64,000 nt of DNA from Mesorhabditis belari (GCA_958450365.1 CAUEEP010000937.1:1178501-1242500), one strand, 5' to 3'. Numbered from the stretch's first letter, positions 12,101 to 23,960 are shown. Numbers and translations are program-made. Notes: generated by a model from the sequence alone, not told the origin.

Positions 12101-12975
12101 TGAATGATAAAGTGTTTTTGTTGATCTTATTAGTATTTTGAGATTAGGCAAATATATTTTATGGAGTACAAGGCGTATTATTTAGTGTTCGTCGCCAAGT
12201 CGTCAACGTTCCTTCATATATGGTTCGACTCGATTCCCAGAAGCACATCGAATTCGCCCTTACATCACCATTGGGAGGCGGCCGCCCAGGAAGAGTGAAG
12301 AGACGTTCGATGAAGAAAGGTGATGCCGGAGGAGACGATGAAGAGTAAATAATTTTCCTTTTGTTGATAAATTTTTGTTGTTTGTGACGCATAAATAAAT
12401 TTCAAGTTGTTTTTTCCAGAGCACGTAGTTTAAATCTAAAGTTGCCAATGCTTAGGGATGCGTTATTACTAAGAAGCTAAATTTTCTCTTCCAAATGTTC
12501 ATTTCAAAATTGACGTATTATTTTACGAAATGGGCCAAATTTTTAAACCATTAGCCCAATGGTCACCCACATGAGAGTTGATGGAGGGGCATTGAAACGA
12601 GATGACATTGATGGATATGATGGACAGATCGCTTAAAAAGAACCAACCGCCACCAATTTTGCGGGCAACAAGAGAGTTGTTTAGTGGGCGAAAAATCGAG
12701 CTGTCGGATTAGCTTTCAACCACTTTTTGAATGTTAAAGGTACATAATAGAGAACGCTAGTATGTCTTTGGAACAAATATTGGTAGACTTTTTCTAGAAA
12801 AAAGGCATCCCATTTATTCAAGGTTCTACAAGAATTCCGAATGCAAAAGCAGCGCAATTCAATTTTTAGCTGTGTTTTGATTTGTAGCAGGGATCTTTTC
12901 AAAACTCACTTTCATATCGCCGACAATTCCTCCATAAAGTGTGAGCAGTTGTTGATAGTCGGTGTCAACAGTCAT
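3108..12975 (-). CDS. I-BAR (IMD) domain protein, MTSS1/MIM family
   Basis: Fifteen exons join in frame to a 506-residue protein: 12910-12975, 10568-10651, 10402-10453, 10222-10322, 9896-9982, 9736-9855, 9200-9326, 9058-9129, 8050-8219, 7724-7834, 6808-6919, 6623-6745, 5475-5567, 5312-5398, 3108-3223. Residues 1 to about 210 match the IMD fold of vertebrate MTSS1: [18 protein letters not shown], then [15 protein letters not shown], then [21 protein letters not shown]. In this family the domain binds acidic membranes and drives outward curvature coupled to actin. The rest is Ser/Pro/Gln-rich with SRKSS and PPPP stretches. No C-terminal WH2 motif is seen, unlike MTSS1; the end is SSFHSKYTF. rps-9 lies antisense in intron 1, and fold-back repeats fill introns 8, 10, 12 and 14. 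Exons 1-9 are firm. The frame of exon 13 was chosen by phase; another open frame there leads to a stop. Confidence 0.88.
3364..4848. mobile_element. Fold-back transposon (outer) in I-BAR intron 14
   Basis: Arms of about 300 bp at 3364-3660 and 4543-4840 are inverted copies (tcaaaagttctgg, then the 'aatgtctaacttatttggaaagtgg' block, to the AT-rich inner ends). The right terminus ends gagacacccttta, matching the AGGGTGTCTC-type terminus of many Tc1/mariner elements and of the element at 29903-30775. No transposase is present, so it is non-autonomous. A related half copy lies at 51236-51460. A 580-bp palindrome has been inserted into its centre. Confidence 0.75.
3681..4264. mobile_element. Nested palindromic mariner-type MITE
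   Basis: The element starts TATTGGGTTGTCCAGTTATG and ends with its reverse complement, flanked by the TA dinucleotide that mariner elements duplicate. The two halves are inverted copies almost to the centre (ctcaagatac, ttgggcaaattgactgcaca and their complements). It interrupts the outer fold-back element at 3364-4848 and so is the younger insertion. The short reading frames inside it are by-products of the palindrome. Confidence 0.75.
5817..5886 (-). pseudogene. Degenerate tRNA-like sequence
   Basis: On the minus strand there is an A-box-like TGACCGAGTGGTATAG and, about 35 bases later, a B-box-like GCTCGATCCCC. The acceptor and anticodon stems do not pair well, so this is a tRNA-derived relic rather than a gene. 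It lies in I-BAR intron 12 next to a palindromic repeat. Confidence 0.4.
5931..6084. repeat. Palindromic repeat family C, copy 1
   Basis: An inverted repeat with arms gccattggcaatctaactttaagctcaaatatctcgg...ttcaatttaaat and the reverse complement. The right arm stops at gagctcaag, short of the terminal bases. It is in I-BAR intron 12. A full copy lies at 33942-34114 in intron 12 of the Regnase gene. Confidence 0.75.
7193..7587. repeat. Palindromic repeat family B, full copy
   Basis: About 395 bp, symmetrical from end to end: tgtcggtcc...gccgttggcaatttaaggttttt...cagcacaaactctt, then the reverse complement ending ggaaccgaca. It occupies half of I-BAR intron 10. Partial copies lie at 32693-32977 and 63508-63646. 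Confidence 0.8.
8710..8882. repeat. Palindromic repeat family D
   Basis: The arms gccaataggcgtgcaacggaaaaatg...ggccaatttcactccaatctttttg and their inverted copy surround a short AT-rich centre containing attggcgcagaat. The centre resembles those of families B and C, suggesting a common origin. It is in I-BAR intron 8. Confidence 0.75.
11111..11119 (+). promoter_or_regulatory. Probable trans-splice acceptor of rps-9
   Basis: A T-rich tract followed by ACAG at 11111-11114 sits five bases before the ATG with no upstream exon needed. In nematodes this arrangement normally marks addition of a spliced leader. Confidence 0.5.
11120..12348 (+). CDS. rps-9: 40S ribosomal protein S9 (uS4)
   Basis: Three exons (11120-11197, 11613-11938, 12186-12348) join exactly in frame to 188 residues, close to the usual 185-195 for eukaryotic S9. 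The protein binds 18S rRNA in the body of the small subunit and matters for decoding accuracy. [38 protein letters not shown] and the S4 RNA-binding domain ([16 protein letters not shown], near residues 105-137) are almost identical to the family. The C-terminus has [11 protein letters not shown] followed by an acidic tail. The start is preceded by ttacag|gtaac, an acceptor only five bases upstream, which suggests spliced-leader trans-splicing. AATAAA is at 12394. The whole gene lies antisense inside intron 1 (10652-12909) of the I-BAR gene. Confidence 0.97.
12394..12399 (+). terminator. rps-9: Poly(A) signal of rps-9
   Basis: AATAAA, 46 bases after the rps-9 stop codon. Confidence 0.6.
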
Positions 12976-14513
12976 CTCTGGCAATTGTCATAGACGAATG
13001 TGTAGAGAACTGAATTTTTGGAGTCAATCAAATGCACTTCGTATCAGAAAACACATTTATGAAAAACTTTTCATTAAGGCAATGAGATGAAAAGTTTTGG
13101 CAGTTTAAAGAGTCGGAAGCAACCAATTTAGCAAAGATGAGAAGTTGAGTTATAGTTAAACTTTTAAAATGCCATCAACAAAATCAGTGTGTAACCGGTT
13201 TCAGCCAACATCTAACGAAAACCAAAAGTATCCTTTTCTGAGTAAGAGAAGCGAAATAACTTGTGAAGAGGTGTAGAAAACAAAATTTCCCGCTCGAATG
13301 GGTCTTGGAGAAAAAGAGAAAGAAGAAGCTGATTCAAAAAGTGGAGAAAAAAGAGCAAAAAGGACAAGATATTTCGAGGAAAGGAGTGCAGAGGTGAAAA
13401 AACGGGGAAAGGAGCTCTCTTCATTGAGATAAAGGACATGAGGGACACCGCCTTTCTCGGACAAAAAGGTGTTACATTTTTGAGAGCCTCGAGCCTTTTA
13501 CGAACCTCTTACGATGGGTGTTCGTAAATTCGTAAATCGTAAGCCCTAAAATTGATCAAAAAAAACCAAAAATAGCGCTAATGGATTGCAGAAATTATCG
13601 AGTGGAAACATTTAAAGATAGATGAAGAGATAAAGTTATCAAAATGAAGGGGAAACGCGCAGAAAAGGCGACAATTATCGGAAAACAATGCCCTAGTAAT
13701 TGAGGCGTTAAAGGTAGAGAAAAGGGTAATTTGGCTCTAATTGTACAATTTTTAAATTTCCAATTGCATAACTAACTCCCAGATACGATATGCATTCTAC
13801 ATTATCGTAAATTCGTGCCAAAATTGAAACAATCAAGTACTCTCATGATTGCTAAAAACGACAATCATTGTTGGGATTATTGAGCGTAGATCTGTACCCG
13901 GATCACTTCACCAGGCTTTACAGCTTTAAAGTTTCAAACAAACAAACAAACAAGCTTTACAGTTTCAAACAAAGTACACATATTGACAAAGTGCTTTGAT
14001 TCACTTTGAATTGCCCAATAACAGTATCAAACTTTTCCCCCAAAACTTTCAACAATTAGAGAAATGATTGAAAACTTTGGTGAAGAAGCACACTTTATAT
14101 TCTCAGCATCAAGTTATGTGAAGAAGCATTTCCTGAATTCACACGCGTTCCATAAAAGAGCAAAAGAGTGAAAAGAGGGTGTGGCCGGCGTGAATAGCCT
14201 GAAATCTTTGAGGAAAAGGAGAAAGGGATGGGGTGCCCGATTTGCATACGACTGTCCCCTCTCTTTTCACCCCAATTCATTTCATGGCCATTTCGAGGGC
14301 TTTTCGACGAACGAAAAGCACACGCGATACTCATAAACGACGAAAAGATCGGCCGTGCCAGTGTTTAGCGATGAGAAGACATGAAATGGAAATCGGGAAC
14401 ACAATGAAATTGGGAGGATATTGTCAATGTAGACAGAATAGAGCTAGAACTATTTTCGGAAGTCTTATCTACTGTTACTATTACAGTAACGAATAACCTT
14501 GTTTTATGGGTAT

Positions 14514-14661
14514 AACCCAGATGCATAGCCATAACCCTGATGTATAGGGATAACCCAAAATAGTACTGGTATTAGTACAATTGCGTTGGGTATCGGATGT
14601 ATGGGGATAACCCTGGGTTATAGCCATAACCCAGATGTATGGGTATAACCCGGAGTATAAC
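14514..14661. repeat. Degenerate ggtataaccc repeat
   Basis: The words gggtataaccc, atagccataaccc and agggataaccc alternate with agatgtatg at irregular spacings of 20-30 bases over about 150 bp. It resembles a degraded minisatellite. It is not a telomere repeat in register. Confidence 0.6.
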
Positions 14662-16667
14662 CGCAACTGCAAGTTCCAATTACAGTACATTGAACTGCTA
14701 CAGTGTGGAATGATAGCGCAAAAATTATTACAGTACATAACTATGTTTTAATAGTATCAAAATGGTGGTGAATGGTGAATAGAGTGTGTTGCTCGCGAGT
14801 AATGCGTTTTAAAAAACGCACATTAAGAAAGTTACCGTACTTTTGGAGAAAATTATTGCAAAAATCATGAGCACTGCCTTATATACGCTCTTTTTAAAGA
14901 TATTCAGCCTTTTAACTGATTTGCTGGCAAATTCCCTTCAAATGTAATGTTATTCAGCTGTTTAACTGATTTGATCTATCTTTTATATTACGCCGCTGAT
15001 TTTTGTGAGAATCAGTCCAAATTCGGGCTCCTTCTGTAAGAATTCAGTGCACCAGAAAAGGTGTGTTTAGAATTTATGAAAGTGTACATGAGAAATGACT
15101 GAAAATGAGAAAAATCACTGAAAACGTAGAAAAGACCCGAAAAAAAACCTCTCTAGGTAATGCTGATACCCCGATTATATGAAGTTCAAACAAAGAGAAA
15201 AAGATGAGACAAAACGGGAGGAGAGAGTGGGGGGGAGAGTCGATGTTATGTATCTAGCTGACTATGAGAAGAAGCAAAATGCGAAAGAAGACCCCCAGAA
15301 GAGACACGCAATCGGCAAAACAAATACAGGGGATGGGCAGGGACACAAAAAAATTTACGTCCGTTTGTGTGGGTGCCTGTGGGTGTACAGAATGGCATTG
15401 GGATGGGGTTTTGAAATTTCGAAATGGTGACACATTGTATAGGAAAGAGTGAGTTGAATCAGATTGGCATTTCAAACGGCTTCAAACGGAACACACATTG
15501 AAAATTATAAAGTTATAGGTTAGGATCGATGTTCGAGTAATCCCCGTTGTTCCAATTTCTCTAAAGGCTTGTTCTGAGGGGAAATTCTTCGGGTTGGCCA
15601 AGGCCAGGGCTTGGTCCTTTCCTGGCTTGATTTTATTGCGGATCTGGTCCACCAAAAGTACATTAGCCAACCAGAAACTAGCTTACAGATTTCTACATAG
15701 GAGATCCATGGTTTTGTCTGACTTCGCCTACAAAAAGTACTTGAGTTCTGTAGTTCTGGCTTGACTCGATTAGAGCAATTAGAGCTGGTCAATTAGAGCA
15801 TATGTAACTAGGAAAGCCAGCCAGTATGTCTGGGGTAAGATTAAGCCTAGCTTTTCCTAGTTTACAAAAGTACTTGAACTTGAGTCAGCCAGAAGCCAGC
15901 AGCTAAGACTTGGCCTGTTTCTGGACTAACTTACAGTAGCGCTCAAAACCATTTTGGCGGTGGTAGAAGGTGATATTTTTCTTGTCTCTTTGTGAGATAT
16001 CGTCTTACACTCAAAAACAAAGTTTTACCTTGATCATTTTCTAAGGTTATGAGCCTAAAAGCTCTTATCTAGTTCGAGTTCTTACGATAAGAATTTTGAT
16101 TCTCCTGAGTTCGGTGCAAGGCCAAATTTTCCAACTTTTTAACTCGGCATTTTTAAACAAATCTGAAGTCAAATTCGGATTCTTCATGTACTTTTTTAGT
16201 CTAAAAACGTATTTTAGAAAAGATTTTAGCTTGGTTTCTTAAAAAACTTCAAAAAAAGGTCAAAAGTAACCAAAAAACGGTCAAAAATCGCCAAAAATGA
16301 AGACAAGGGAAAGAAGAAAGGAAGAAAGAAAGTAAATCTACATTAAAAGTATTCTTTCAAACTACTCAAGTACAATAAAAAGCAAAGTGTATTGCAGAAC
16401 GAGAATTTTTTTTTTTGATTAAAAGCTTTTGAAGGCTTGTTTACCCTAGCCAACGCAAAAAATCTGTCGTGGGATTCGACCCGAAAGTGGGGAAAGTTTT
16501 CAAAAACTGGAACCGGATTTTGGAGATTTAAAATGAATTCGTGGCAGAAAACTTGTAACGAAAAGATCACCTGGGCAAACAAGTGCGTAACTAAACGGGG
16601 AAAGAAAACAGAATTGAAAGTTTGCATTTGTTTTGTCCTAATGTCCTAAGTGCGAATCCTACTAGTG

Positions 16668-16802
16668 GTGTACATTGTAAAACTGTAAACACACCTTTCT
16701 GGTGCACTGAATTCCCCATTTTTCTAAAGAAATGCTTTGGTGTCATAAGGAAAGTGAAGAATTGAGTGAGCCGGAATGCGTATCTTTACAGGTACAAAGT
16801 AC
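16668..16802. repeat. Hairpin MITE family A, full copy
   Basis: gtgtacattgtaaaactgtaaacacacctttctggtgcactgaattcc forms the left arm, and gaattgagtgag...ggaatgcgtatctttacaggtacaaagtac the more divergent right arm. The ends match the other family A copies (see 44118-44250, 60750-60893). Confidence 0.75.
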
Positions 16803-18986
16803 AAGCAATGGCTTAGCTTCTAGAGTTCAAAGAGTTTAAAATTTGAGTGATCAAAGCTTTTTGAGTCATCTGACATCAAAAAAAAATCCATTTCGAATCG
16901 TCTAATGGAAAGTGAAACGAAAAAAAAGAAAATGTGATTAAAAAGCGATAAACAAACTGTTTTTAGTCGCAAGGAAAAGAGAGATACAAAAAAAATGAAA
17001 GACGATCCAATAAAAGTGATCGAAAATGGAAAAACAATGGAAATGAGGAGATTTGGATAGAGATTTTGATGTGGTTCGGAAGATTCTTGAAAAAAGATTG
17101 CATTGTAATGAAATTTTTAATACGTACAACAAGAGATCGTACAGTAAATATGAAAATATTCATTCCACCAGGGGAAAACGATCACTAACGTTCGCCTAAC
17201 GTTCACCGTTCGCCTAACGCTGTTCAACATTTTTGGTTCCTCAACTTCTTGCCCCCCTTAGAAACCTACAAAACCGAAGCTTTTCTAAATCTGTTAAATA
17301 CCTGCTTTCGAAGTTTTTAATGGACCTTTTTATTGGTAAAAACTGTAGATCGATTGGTGCGCTAGTTATTTCTAAAAAGTGCAATGAATAAATGTACCAA
17401 CTTTCAAGTTGCTAATCTAATATTTATGCTTTATGCACCCTTTACAACTTTTGAAAACATGAAATTTGTTTATAGAATCATCATGGAGTTCATATACATT
17501 TTTCGAACTCTGCCAACATTAGCTCATGACTTTCTTAACTCTGGCAACAAAAGCAGTGTTCTTTGTACAACAAAACATTTTATTTGTGTAAAAAACGCAA
17601 ATTTTTGCTTTGTTACGATACCAGAATCAATAAAGAACCTTTTCTTTGCACTTTGAAGTTGATGATCAATATCTTTGCATTTTGAAGTTCATAAGGCTAC
17701 GTTGAAATCGATGAACTATTTTGAGAATTGTAAGTTTTATGAAAACGATGAACTATTTTGAGAATTGTAAGTTTTATGAAAACGAAACGATCTGAACTTC
17801 GAGCTGGTGTCATTTCCTTGTAAGAAAAGCAAGAGATAGCTTAGTTACCGATAGATTAATTAGAGATAGATCGAAATGTCCTCTCACAATCAGTTTAGCT
17901 GCTTGTTTAAGTGACACAATGTTTTGGGGGATGTGAAGTTTAAGCAAAAATAAAGCCAAATTCAAGGCAAAGATTGGGGGTGGGACAAATGCGACTTTTT
18001 TTGCGCACCCGGCAAAACGGCGTACCTTTTCTTTACTGGAAAAGGCCTTGGGAAAGGCTGTAGAGCTTCCAAAATGTTTTCTAAGGGATCGTATGCGTGG
18101 ATTCCGAATTTCGACAAATTAGACCTCGCTGACGCGTCAAATTTGGACTAAAAGGCAAAAACTACGCAACTTAACGCTTTTCCGCAGTCGCCACCTCGCC
18201 AGTCACTTTAAACAGTTTCTTTTGTTCTGTAAATGATTTCCAAACGAGATTTAATGTTAAAAATTTATGCCCCGGGGTTTTTAGGGTCGTAGAATCTATT
18301 GGCGGAGTTATTTCAGCCTTTTTTTTCCCAAGAAAGTCCCAAGAGAATCGAATTGGCTTTGGGCAACCACTGTCTTTCCATAAGCCGATTCTTTATAGAA
18401 TTTTGTGAATTTTGAAGAAATTTTCTTTATCGAAATTCTATCTGATGTTAAATCTAGTCTTATGGCTGTGTTGCCAATGTGACTGTACTGGCATTGACCT
18501 AGTTTAACCGAAAAAAATTTGATCCGGGATTTCCCTTAACAATAGACTCTAGGAAATGCTTCTAGAAAAACCCGATAAGAGATTTGTATTGAAAATGATG
18601 AATTGTAACAATTGAATTGAAAGGGTAAATGGCAAAGCTATTTAGCTAAAAAGATTTCGCTTACAGTGGCTGGACGGTTTTCGTTCGCACACATTGATGA
18701 ATAATGGGCGATGACCTTCTCATTGAATGAAATGGGTGAAATGGAATGGAAAGTCATCCCTCAGGGTCACTTTTAGATATATAAAGGATCGTTATTGGAT
18801 TAAGGATTTTGATTTATAAAGAATTCATAATGATTAGAACGAAAATTTATAAAGAATTTGGGTTTGATTCTAGCCAGAACTGGGCATTCAACTTGAGTAG
18901 AGCTTCATTAGATTCAAAAACTGAAGTGCTTTTCTTGGAACATCAAATCGTTGTTCCAGAATCGACCAGAAATTAGGGATCGACCA

Positions 18987-19245
18987 GAAAGTGCACCAGA
19001 AATGGTTTGTTTACAGATTTGAGCACAAAATACAGAACACAAAGTACAGAACACAAAGTATAGAACACAAAGTACAGCACAAAGAACAAAATACTAAAAG
19101 TACAGAAAGTCAACCCAGACACTTGCGCTTAAAAGCTCTAAACGGTCTCTTTTTGTCGGATTTTTTGTCGGAAACTCAATCGGATTTGATACAAAGTGAG
19201 TGTGCCAGAAGGGATTCGTTTAAAAGATTTTAACACAAAGTGCAT
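18987..19245. repeat. Two family A right-arm fragments and a 15-bp tandem
   Basis: agtgcaccagaaatggtttgtttacagatttgagcacaaaat (from 18987) and gtgtgccagaagggattcgttt...aacacaaagtgc (to 19245) are both right arms of hairpin family A. Between them a short tandem, acagaacacaaagt, is repeated about four times, apparently grown from the terminal acacaaagt of the first fragment. Confidence 0.6.
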
Positions 19246-19670
19246 TGAAAACATTTAAACATAAAGAAAACTTTTTATTAAAGCGAATGCGTTCGGCGTC
19301 TAAAAGCGCAAAGAAAACTCGTAAGAAGAAAACAAAAGCGCAAAGAAAACTCGTAATTACTTGAGAAAACTCAATGAAGCCATGAAAAACTGCAAAACTT
19401 TTTCCATTCAAATGAATAAAAAAGTGATAAAGATAGAAAAAAAGAGAAAAGATTTGTGCAAGGAGTGTTTTTGGATGATTCTTTTTCAATAGGAGTACCC
19501 CTTTTTGAAAGGTCGCCCCATAAAACTCGTTGACGAATCGAATGATCCATTTCCATTCCACTCACCCACCCTTTAAGCCATCAAAGGCTTCCCTTTCCCA
19601 TTGACTAACTTGTTCTTTGGGAAACCTTTGTTTGAATTTCGATCTCAGACTTACCAAGAAGCTACATTTG

Positions 19671-19927
19671 AGGCTCTTTGAAGCTACATTTGAGGAGCGA
19701 TCTGATTCCGAGGTGCAAACATCCCCTGGTTAAGAGCATCTCAAAACTGCTTTCAAATCTTACTTATCATAAGTCATTTTCTAGATAGTTTGGCGAAATT
19801 AGGCAAAACTTTGAAGGCTCATATCTGAAAAATGGCTGGATAAGTAGGATTTGAAAGCAGTTTCGAGACGCCTGGTTAACCAGGTGGTGTTTGCACCTCG
19901 GAATCAGATCGCTCCTGAAATGTAGCT
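19671..19927. repeat. Palindromic repeat family H
   Basis: The outer arms aagctacatttgaggagcgatctgattccgaggtgcaaac and gtttgcacctcggaatcagatcgctcctgaaatgtagctt are close inverted copies. Inner arms around tttgaaagcagttt continue the symmetry. Confidence 0.8.
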
Positions 19928-19934
19928 TCCTTGG

Positions 19935-20108
19935 TTAGCGTTTTGTAAAAAGTGTCCCTTTACTCTTTCTATCATAATCTTGTCTCTATTTTTATCCAAT
20001 CTACAAAGGATATTGAAAGATACAAAAGGTGGATAGATAAAATAATAGATAGATAAAATTAGAGACAAAGGTAGGAAAGAGAAAAGGGAATACGGTTTTA
20101 GAAAAGAG
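19935..20108. repeat. Palindromic repeat family G, copy 1
   Basis: The arms tccctttactctttctatcataatcttgtctctatttttatccaatct and their inverted copy (agagacaaaggtaggaaagagaaaaggga) surround ggatattgaaagatac. A further two-armed copy is at 59541-59723, with halves near 22740-22815 and 53385-53465. Confidence 0.7.
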
Positions 20109-20407
20109 AGGAAAAACACACGTATCCAAAGAGAAAACACATTCAGAAGTGGCCCAAACAACAGCCGTTCTCGCCTACACATGGCGCATCTTGATGCAAA
20201 GTTGTGATAAACTGACGAGCATGGGAGTTCAACTAACGCTTGAGAGACTTTGCTTAAATCTTGACTTATCCACTTTAAATCTTGACTTAATCTTGACTTT
20301 TGAGTTGTTTTTAAATCGATTTCGATTGAACACTGCCAGTTCAATAATTCATTGCTAGTATAAAAAAAGATACTGATTTTCAATCAGTTTCTGGATTAGG
20401 AATATAG

Positions 20408-20677
20408 ATACCGTAAATACTGTAATAGTACCCCACCCCCATAATGACGGTGCGGAGTGTTGCGTAGTCTAGCTTTGAACGAGTTTTTCTCGACACTGGT
20501 TTATGCTACAATGCGCGCTTAGGTATCAAAAAATAGCCCTGAATTTCAGCTATTTTTTTGATACCAAAGACGCATTTTTTGAAAGTACGGGCGCTTTGAG
20601 AAAAATGAAATACTAAAAAACTTTTGCGACTACGCGACTGTACGAGGGGGGGTACTATTACAGTATTTACGGTAGTA
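20408..20677. repeat. Palindromic repeat family I
   Basis: The terminal arms taccgtaaatactgtaatagtaccccaccccc and gggggggtactattacagtatttacggta are near-perfect complements, with weaker inner symmetry around ggtatcaaaaaatagc/gctatttttttgatacc. Confidence 0.8.
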
Positions 20678-21063
20678 CTGCTCACGATCATTAGAAAATC
20701 ATTAGAAGCTTTTAGCCGACTCTGAAATCTAAAGAGATCTAAAGCTGAAAAGCTTTAAATTTATTTTAAAATATCTAAAACTTATCCAAGTACCTAAAGC
20801 ACTAACTAAACTGGGTAACTAGTCCTATTTGAACTGGTAACTAATCCTATTTGAATTATTGAACTGGCAGAGTTCAATCGAATAACTAAGTTGAAAATAT
20901 AGGAAACTCGAAAGTTAAATTATCTTGATTTTCAAATATCTAAAATTTATCCAAGTATCTAAAGAACCTAAAGAAGAAACCGGAAAAACCAATTCCGGAT
21001 AGTTCGTTCAAACAAAAAAAAACGAGAAAAACGAAGGAAAATCGCGAAAAGCGGCGGAAAGGC

Positions 21064-21104
21064 TATTGATCTGAGGGTCGCTGGTTCGACTTCCACCGGT
21101 GACA
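21064..21104 (+). pseudogene. Possible tRNA 3' half
   Basis: ctggttcgacttccaccgg has a B-box-like core (GGTTCGACTTCC) and a partly paired T-arm. No A-box or acceptor stem is found upstream. This is a weak call. Confidence 0.25.
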
Positions 21105-22845
21105 ATATTTCTCAAAATTATTTTGCTATGATTCTGAAAATGCGTGTCTAGGGGTTATTTTTGACGCTGATCACGAAACACATGTTTTTAGCCTAGATTT
21201 CTGCACGGAAAACTAACGAAACGTGAAAACAGCCATTTTTTGGCTCTGCCGCCCTTTACTAAAATAGCTGTAAAAACTTTTAGAAAAGAGATATCTCAAA
21301 ACGCTTTTTACCAATCGATCCGTCTTGAATTCAGCTTTAGGATGAGCTATAAAACGTCTAAATTGGACAAATGGACAACTGGACAAAGGTACTCTCCCAA
21401 AAAATCGGAAAGAACTTTTCCATCAACCCAATATCTTGATTTTAAAATCCAAAGTCTACAAAAATCTAGAAAGAAATGTTTTTATTTAGAAAAATCAAAA
21501 ATCTAGAAAGCAATCTGGAAAGAAATCTAAAAAGAAATCTAGAAAGAAACGTTTTTATATCAAAAAGACAAATGACAAATGTTTTCAGAAAAGTGATCGA
21601 TGTTTTTTGCTTTTTTGGAATGGCTGATATGAAAAAAGGGTGAAAAACAAAAAGCGAGGTAAAATGAAAAATAAATTGAGATGTGTTTATGGATTAAATG
21701 AAAAAAAAAGAGGAGAAAGGGACTTTTTGAGAAAAGAAAGAGAAAAAATGAGATTTACTTTGATAAGGAATAGGGAAAGAGGAAAAAAAAAGAAGGAAAT
21801 CTCTTGGGAATTCAACTTTTTCTTCTTCTTTTTCTCTCTGCAACTCCTCATTTTGTTAGCCTTTTCGATATCGAACGGGCAAAAAAATCAATTTGACATT
21901 TGAAATTTGAAAAGAAATATGTAATTTGCAAATTTGATGAGCTTTGGTGAGTCAAACTTTTCTGAGAATTCGCTGAAATTCATTTTTCTGCAAGTTGAAG
22001 CTAAAATAAGTGGATAAATGAACCAAAAAAAGTCAAGCTTTCAAATCTAGAGTGAAATTTTTACAGCTAAATTTGTACTTTATAAATTTTTACAACTTTT
22101 GAGCAAGCTGGATTTTAATCTTATCTTTTTAAATATCGTTTTTGGTTACCGTTTCTTTCTAGTGTTTTCTTGCAAACGAAAATTCCGAAAATTACCCTTT
22201 TTGCGCGTTGAATTCTTTATTTTTCTTGAATTGACTTCGAAAATAAAGAATTTAGCACAACAGAAAGTTTTTCAACAAGTTAGAGAATTGAAAAATACTT
22301 TGAAAGACTTTCCAAACCGACTTTGAAACAAATCCCCCCTTTGACGTTTTTGCAAAGAGAAATGAGCACAATTGAGCTCAACGCGAGATATCTTTTAAAG
22401 TAAAAAACGAAAGAGGATCAATCCTTTTCCCTTTTTGTTCACTCAAAAGTGAATCGCATCAAATAATCGCCTATTCATGCGGTTACGTGGAGTGTGTCCG
22501 ATTGAGTACGACAAAAGGGGAAAGAGGGTAAGAGATGGGTACGCTAAGGGATTAGGAATACTTTTTGACCGCTCCCACCTAGTCCCAGAACAAATCAGGT
22601 TTTCTAGTTATGATTTTCGTACAAATCTGCAGCTTTCTTATGCGAAATTTTTCTTTAATTCTGTAAAATCCCTTCTGGTGCACTGCAATTTTTTCATTTT
22701 CTCGTGACACCAAATCATTGATTTTAAAAATGAAATATGGATTCATAAAGGATATCGAAAGATCTAAAAAGGTGATATTGGATAAAAATAGAAAGATCAC
22801 GGTAGAAAGAGGAAAAGGGAAAACTCTTGCGTAGTTCCCGGGTAC

Positions 22846-23198
22846 TTTGAACGGGTCGTCACGCTTTGAAAGCCTATAACTTTGTCCAGAGATAATATTT
22901 ATGCTAACTTTTTATGTTATTGTACAGAGGACATTTCAGACTTTCAAAGGATACCAAATAGAGCTTGGTTGGATATTCCAATCCAAGGAAATCGGAGCCA
23001 ACTCTGAGCAAATGAGACCTATCCAACTCGAGAGTTGTGTCGTCTGATTTGCATGGGAATAAAAAATTCAGTCAAGCTTTATTTGGAATCTTTTGAAAGC
23101 CTAAAATGTCCTCTGTACAATGACATAAAAAGCTAGCATAAATATTATCTCTCGACAAAGTTATAGGCCTTCAAAGCGTGACGAGCCGTTCAAGAAAC
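22846..23198. repeat. Palindromic repeat family E
   Basis: Arms of about 120 bp (gggtcgtcacgctttgaaagcctataactttgtccagagataatatttatgc...gtacagaggacattt) are inverted at 23080-23198. About 110 bp of unique sequence separates them. A diverged half copy lies at 26895-27020 (caaagcgtgag). Confidence 0.8.
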
Positions 23199-23345
23199 GC
23201 GGATTTTTTCAAAATACCCGGATTCTTTTAAAATACCCGGTTTAGGAAAAAGTTTTCAACTGCTTATTGATAAAGTCAAGAATCATCTATTTAACACATT
23301 CAAGACGAAATTTTTGATTTTTATTAGTTATTTTCCTTCCAGCTT

Positions 23346-23624
23346 ATCTAAAAACGTTTACAGGTAACCGATTTACTTAAATTAAGAGTCAAATTGAAAA
23401 GAAATATTTGAGGATCATTTATTTAAAAACAGAAGAAAGAAATATTGAGTTTAAAGAGAGTTATGAAGCTTTGAAAGTAAATTAATTCCCGGATCACCGG
23501 TGATTCGGGAAATTTCTCATGCTAAAACATTCTAAACTTTCTTCAAACTCAAAACTCAACATTTCTCTTCCTATTTGACTCTTGACTTAAGTAAGTAAAA
23601 CGGTTGCCTGTGGACGTTTTTAGA
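23346..23624. repeat. Palindromic repeat family J
   Basis: The arms tctaaaaacgtttacaggtaaccg...attaagagtcaaat and the inverted copy ending cggttgcctgtggacgtttttaga meet at a central palindrome, cccggatcaccggtgattcggg. Confidence 0.75.
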
Positions 23625-23884
23625 CAAGGGAAGTAACTTACGCAAAAAAAAAACACATCGTGAATGTGTTAAAATTGAGTGAAGTGTAGATAAAGATGTG
23701 AAGAAAACGAAAAAAGTCTAAGCCGTTTAGCACCAAAGAAATCCTTTCGAGAGAACGGGGAAATCATCGACGAAAAACTGGATTCAACACCCCAATCAAC
23801 AGACAAAAAAGTGGACAGGGTCTTAAGATAAGAAAAAACGGAAAGAGATTACATTAGGGCGATGGTTTCTTGTCTGTTTTCTTA

Positions 23885-23960
23885 AACTTGTTTCGGGTGT
23901 GCTTTGAGCTTGAAAAGAGGAAACGCATCCTTTTTGGTGCACTGAATCCGTCATTATTCT
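23885..23960. repeat. Family A left-arm fragment
   Basis: gtgtgctttgagcttgaaaagaggaaacgcatcctttttggtgcactgaatcc matches the left arm of hairpin family A. No right arm follows. Confidence 0.6.

Noticed and set aside
19904..20383. 159-codon minus-strand reading frame
   Set aside because: It lies across two palindromic repeats (families H and G) with no homology and no splice context.
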